From contig NC_058339.1 of assembly GCF_905475395.1 (NCBI RefSeq), forward strand, positions 9,742,001-9,806,000: a stretch of 64,000 nucleotides of DNA. Direction: 5' to 3'. The notes beneath the pieces are model-generated. The model saw only the letters and a program-made list of their open reading frames with translations, was not told the DNA's origin and did not search any database. Origin of the DNA: Chrysoperla carnea (taxonomy: Eukaryota > Arthropoda > Insecta > Neuroptera > Chrysopidae). Positions 59,785 to 64,000 of the stretch are shown piece after piece (position 1 is the first letter of the stretch; the number at the start of each line of letters is the position of its first letter). The translations under genes were made by a program, and so were the position numbers.

Positions 59785-59979
59785 TTTTAAATATATTTTA
59801 GCTAGAACAACGAAATATTATACATATTGGATAGAGGACATTTGATATTTAACGAAATTATATAGTTATGGACGCTGTTTGTATTTTATTGTCGGCATTA
59901 ACCATCTAAAAAACTATATTATTATTGGTCGCGTGCTAGCAGCTCCACCTGTCTGCCTAATACAGATTACAGACAATAC

Positions 59980-60079
59980 AAACACAACACAACACAACAC
60001 AACTGCAACGATTGCATATGTTGATGTTGCATTACTTTTAATGCTGTTGTCGTACTTACGTTACGTTACGTTACGTTAC
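59980..60079. repeat. Microsatellites (CAACA)n and (TTACG)n
   Basis: 'acacaacacaacacaacaca' near 59980, and almost five uninterrupted TTACG units at 60056-60079. Confidence 0.8.
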
Positions 60080-60524
60080 AGCTAAAGCTATATGCAGCAT
60101 GCGTTTTACTTTACTTAACTTCATATGTTTTACTTTTAAATAATAATAACTATTTAAAAATTCAACATCCTGCCAGTAGCCGATGTACACTTACGTATTA
60201 AAAATATTTCCGTCCAAATTTTTTTATGGTTTATCAATATATGTATATGTTACAGTAAATGTAGATTTTTAGTAACAGTTGATTGCAAAAGAGTAAGCAC
60301 ACTTTTCCTAGGAAGAATTGATTATGCCTGCTGTGGATCAGTAAAATTTGATTCACTGAGAAGTTTAACAGTTGATTAACAGCAGAAGTTTAATTCGATA
60401 GACAGTATTTAGTTTTGCGATTATACGTTTGTTTCGATTGATATATTAATTGTCGGTTATTCATTGACTTTATAGTTATACATAGACTAAGCATCGCCTA
60501 TCTTTTCGTACAGTGTGAATTGTG

Positions 60525-61020
60525 AATTCAACCCATATCTCAAAAATGTGAATTCAGCCCATATCTCAGAAACTATTCATCTAATCACCAAATAAACTGT
60601 ATTTTTGAATTTTTTGGGTCAAATTTACCTTATAAACTGATTTTGATCGAATTCCGAAACAGAAAATTTTTTCGATTTTTTCAAAGGGGTACTCCTTAAA
60701 AAATTTGCCAAAAATTGAAGAAAAAATTTTCGTTCTGATTTTGATAAAACTCATTATATAAGGTAATTTTGACCCAAAAAATTCAAAAATCGGGTTTATT
60801 TGACGATTGGGCGAATAGTTTCTGAAATAAAGCCATAATCAACCCGATTTCTGTCCATATCTCAGAAACTATTCATCATTGATAAAACTCATTATATAAG
60901 GTAATTTTGACCCAAAAAATTCAAAAAACAGATTCATTTGACGATTGGACGCATAGTTTCTGAAATAAAGCCATAATCAACCCGATTTCATCTCAGAAAC
61001 TATTCATCTAAGCACCAAAT
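60525..61020. repeat. Tandem repeat related to the 5371-6150 satellite
   Basis: Repeated blocks 'atatctcagaaactattcat', 'aaggtaattttgacccaaaa' and 'agtttctgaaataaagccat' occur two to four times. Shared vocabulary with 5371-6150 (whole-unit similarity about 'tctcaaaaactattcg', 'ttgggtcaaaattacc'). Confidence 0.65.
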
Positions 61021-61163
61021 AATCAAAACATTCAAATTAAATGAATTGTAAATTTTGAAGGTATTGAACTGTACCTGTACCTACTAAATACGAATATTAT
61101 TTTTAAAACATCATACTCATAAAAATAAAATAATAAGCAAAGACCAACTGCTCCTAAAGAAAC

Positions 61164-61169
61164 TTTATT
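61164..61169 (-). terminator. Poly(A) signal AATAAA after the orphan terminal exon
   Basis: AATAAA on the minus strand, about 104 bases after the TAG at 61273. It supports the exon being a real gene end. Confidence 0.4.
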
Positions 61170-61272
61170 AATTCAAAATATTGTTTGGTTTGCTAATAAG
61201 CATTATATATGTAATGTAATATAACAAGTCATAAATGTATACAAACCATAAAGTAAAAGATATTATTTATAT

Positions 61273-61389
61273 CTAAACCACATATGAAGCACGACTCCTC
61301 TGCACTGGTATGCCACCATATTCATATGAATCAACCTTAGTTCCGGTGATTGGTGTACGTCGTCGTTTTTCTCCAGCAACAGCAGCCGC
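61273..61389 (-). CDS. Candidate 3'-terminal coding exon of an unidentified gene
   Basis: Minus strand: AAAVAGEKRRRTPITGTK, then VDSYEYGGIPVQRSRASYVV and a stop. The residue mix and codon pattern look protein-coding, and a poly(A) signal follows. The incoming splice site would be AAAAG at about 61389, which lacks a pyrimidine tract, and I could not find the previous exon in 61390-64000, so the gene would extend beyond the right edge. I do not recognise the protein. Confidence 0.4.
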   Translation of the reverse strand, partial: AAAVAGEKRRRTPITGTKVDSYEYGGIPVQRSRASYVV

Positions 61390-61643
61390 TTTTATTTATA
61401 AAAATCATATTCCTGTCATTCTATTTTTATTTTATTTAGTTAGTAACCCTTTTCAAAGCTGTAGGGTGTAGTACCTAGAATAAGAAAAAAGTTTACTTTT
61501 TTTTTTATGAAAATGCATTCTTTATGGAAGTAAAATAGAGGCTGAAAATTTGTATGAAACTTTTTCATTTTTTAAAACAAGTTTATTGAAAAAAGAAGAG
61601 TAAAAGGAATCTATATTACATTATTGATATATAAAACATATCA

Positions 61644-61715
61644 ATGGTGGTGTAGTGGGTAGCTCAGTCGCTTCCGGTACGAGGGTTACTCGGTTCGTAT
61701 CCAGCATTGTCCCGA
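61644..61715 (+). repeat. tRNA-derived SINE-like head
   Basis: A box TAGCTCAGTCG (61660-61670, an exact consensus match) and B box GGTTCGTATCC (61692-61702, one mismatch) at normal tRNA spacing. The flanking arms do not form an acceptor stem. It is followed by AT-rich DNA. Confidence 0.55.
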
Positions 61716-61838
61716 TTAATTTTTAATTAATAATTTATTATGCTGAGATAATGTCATTTTTTTGGATAATTATTATGAGAACCAGAAGCGACTAATAAGT
61801 AAGAGAACGTGGTATATTTTATGTTATTTTAATTCCCA

Positions 61839-62274
61839 CCCCCTGACAGAAGAGTGATTTATGACTTAAGTAGGAAAGTGGGACTAACATAACTTTTTTT
61901 GATGAAATAACATGTTCTCCTCTTACAAAATCTTATAAAATTTCATTTAACAAGAATCAATGTACAATGTACAACAAAAAAACAGGCAAAATAAGTATTT
62001 TTTTAATATTTTGTAATAGGCGAATATGTTATACAAAAGTGAGATAAAGTTATATATAACATGTTCTTCTGTTACAAAATTTCAAATTTTAGTCTTTAAC
62101 GAGCAAATTTTTAATTTTTTAAATATAAATTTAATATTTTGTAATAGGAGAATATAAGTAAGATAAACTATATGACATGTTCTCCTATTAAAATGTTTCA
62201 TATTTTAACAAAACCAAGCCATTTTGTACATATTTTTTAATATTTTGTAACAGGAGAACATGATTTTAAAGAGT

Positions 62275-62326
<52 letters not shown>

Positions 62327-62377
62327 TATTTATGATCATTTAAATTGCCACCCCCTGACAGAATAGTGATTTATGAC
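61839..62377. repeat. Direct repeats flanking diverged tandem units of roughly 120 bp
   Basis: 'ccaccccctgacagaagagt' at about 61839 returns as 'ccaccccctgacagaatagt' at about 62350. Between them, three or four units share 'tttaatattttgtaatagg' and 'acatgttctcctattac'. A (TA)23 microsatellite (62279-62324) lies at the right end. Confidence 0.7.
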
Positions 62378-62488
62378 ATATGTATAACTGACGTTATTTA
62401 TAGCAAGAGGGCGGGCTATATAGATAATTTAAACAATAAAAGAGTGGAAAATTTTTAATATCAGAAAAAATTCATTTAATTTAAAATT

Positions 62489-63163
62489 AAAAAAGAGAAA
62501 ACAAACAATTGACTGAGTTAATTGTTGAAATACCATGTATAGGCAGTGTTGATAACTCATTTCACATACATAACTCATTTCTCATGATAACATTTCACAT
62601 ACATACATATCTGACATATTTAACTGATATTCTCATATAATGCGCAAGTGTTGATGCGCAATCGTTTGTTTTTTGACGTCACGTAAATAACAAAAGATAT
62701 TCACTTTGATATTCCTATATTAATACATACTATAAAATTTGCACCTAATTAACGCCCTCGTGGGTAAACAGTGATGTTTAAAAAAAAATGTTTCAAACAA
62801 AAGTTTTATATTTTTTTATAAGCAACATTTTTTACATTTAAACTTTTGTTCTATCTCTAACGGTTTACAAGATGGGTCCTACGGACCCATGATCCAATTG
62901 ACCCATGTTGCTCATTTACGAACTTGACCTCACTTTTTACGTCCTAAGCACGCTGTAAAAATTTCAGCTTGATATCTCTTTTCGTTTTTGAGTAATCGTG
63001 ACCACAGACGGCCGGACGGACGGACAACCGGAAATGGATTAATTAGGTGATTTTATGAACACCTATACCAATTTTTTTTTTGTAGCATCAATATTTTTAG
63101 GCGTTACAAACTTGGGACTAAACTTATAATACTATGTATATTTCATATATACATGGTATAAAA
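62489..63163 (-). repeat. Dispersed repeat family, copy E (longest, about 675 bp)
   Basis: Opens 'gaaaacaaacaattgactga' and closes 'catatatacatggtata'. Internal landmarks are 'aacgccctcgtgggtaaaca', 'cggacccatgatccaattga', 'cttgacctcactttttacg', 'ggacggacaaccggaaatgg' and 'gtagcatcaatatttttagg'. No ORF. It is the reference copy for fragments at 31565, 49854, 54055, 57505 and 59262. Confidence 0.8.
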
Positions 63164-63171
63164 AGTCAACC

Positions 63172-63242
63172 ACACCCGAATACGAACCTCCGTACCCTAG
63201 TTTCATAGGCAAGAGCTCTACCCACACAACCACTCGGCTTAT
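63172..63242 (-). repeat. Degenerate tRNA-derived SINE-like head
   Basis: On the minus strand: 'gagtggttgtgtgggtagag' followed by a B-box-like GGTTCGTATTC. Same general form as 61644-61715, more decayed. It abuts the end of copy E. Confidence 0.45.
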
Positions 63243-63714
63243 TTACTACCATATAATTAACTTAATACTTACCTTTACTAAAAAATTAATTAGTTGATAT
63301 TTTTGTTCTGAAAGAACAAATAGGATAGAAAATTTAAAAAAATAAAAAGTGGAAATCAATCGTATTTGGGCTAAAACTTAATGACAAATAATTGTTTAAT
63401 GAATTATAAATAAACAACGATCGAACAAATAATTTTAATAATCAAACAATGAAGAACAACTTAAAACGATCGTAAAAAAGGTAAAAGAAGTTTTGGCATT
63501 TAAAAATGCAACAAGCTGGTGAAGAAGACATAACAGAAAGATTGATTGATATTGATGAAGGTCGCGTACTCCCCGAAGAAATTTTTAATTGTAAATAATC
63601 ATATTTATATTTTAATTCCATTTTATTTATAACTTGATAAGTCAACTGATTTGTTTTCTTACACAATTCGCTTGTTGACAATTTTTTATTTTTTAAATCA
63701 CCTGACAACTATAT

Positions 63715-63952
63715 CAGGGGCGTAGGAGCCGTATGGGCAGGGTGGGCAGCTGCCCACCCAGAAATTTCCCTGGGTGGTCCATGCCCCTTTGTTGAAGAGA
63801 TTAAAAATTTTATTGCTCTATTAAAATTTCGTGTAGGATAATTTTAAGGGCAAAACAATAGTTTTTCACTAACAATTGACCTTTCTGCCCACCCAGCAAA
63901 AAAAAAATTTCGAACCTGCCCACCCAGCAAAAATTTCGTTCCTACGCCCCTG
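63715..63952. mobile_element. hAT-type MITE with intact terminal inverted repeats
   Basis: The 13-bp inverted ends CAGGGGCGTAGGA (63715-63727) and TCCTACGCCCCTG (63940-63952) match exactly. The 7-bp sequence ACTATAT flanks both sides (63708-63714, 63953-63959) as a target duplication. CAGGG ends are typical of hAT transposons (usually 8-bp duplications). Inside are a perfect palindrome GGTGGGCAGCTGCCCACC (about 63739-63756) and repeated 'gcccacccagcaaaa'. Non-coding, about 238 bp. Confidence 0.85.
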
Positions 63953-64000
63953 ACTATATAACTTTTTTCTATATAAATACGACTTTGTAAGTTAATGTTT

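Overview
The window is AT-rich, intron-containing animal DNA. The two genes I can name (furry and scratch), the intron structure and the load of degenerate insect-type transposons point to an insect; nothing in the sequence fixes the order. Every gene I could assemble lies on the minus strand.

Layout. (1) 1-6658: the 5' part of a furry (FRY) homologue, five coding exons, running off the left edge; one intron has a GC-AG boundary. (2) 6659-10788: intergenic, with a dead transposon protein and a large fold-back element. (3) 10789-29874: a large, Ser/Thr/Asn-rich, probably nuclear protein gene that I do not recognise. Its N-terminal part is helical, its middle carries three SUMO-interaction-type motifs, and it appears to have two alternative C-termini: a zinc-knuckle exon ending at 17831, or a chain of seven phase-1 exons ending at 10789. 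(4) 30295-31369: remains of a DNA transposon carrying a broken SWIM zinc-finger ORF. (5) 32456-42692: a secreted protein of about 2,227 residues with a signal peptide, a furin-type site and two long Gly-rich tandem arrays (22-residue and about 46-residue units), preceded by a TATA box. (6) 46133-51981: a complete scratch-family (Snail superfamily) C2H2 repressor gene with an N-terminal SNAG motif and five zinc fingers. (7) 51982-64000: no complete gene; a candidate terminal exon with a poly(A) signal at 61164-61389, and many repeats, including an intact-looking hAT-type MITE at 63715-63952.

The genes are not an operon and show no obvious shared pathway. Furry (NDR-kinase scaffold, dendrite and bristle shape) and scratch (neural transcriptional repressor) both act in neurons, but their proximity may be chance. 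Introns and intergenic DNA are filled with Helitron-like 3' ends, inverted-repeat MITEs, a dispersed family of up to about 680 bp, roughly 300-bp satellite units and tRNA-derived SINE-like heads. Exon boundaries were placed by hand from GT-AG signals and reading phase; those inside conserved genes are reliable, those in the unrecognised gene rest on phase consistency only.
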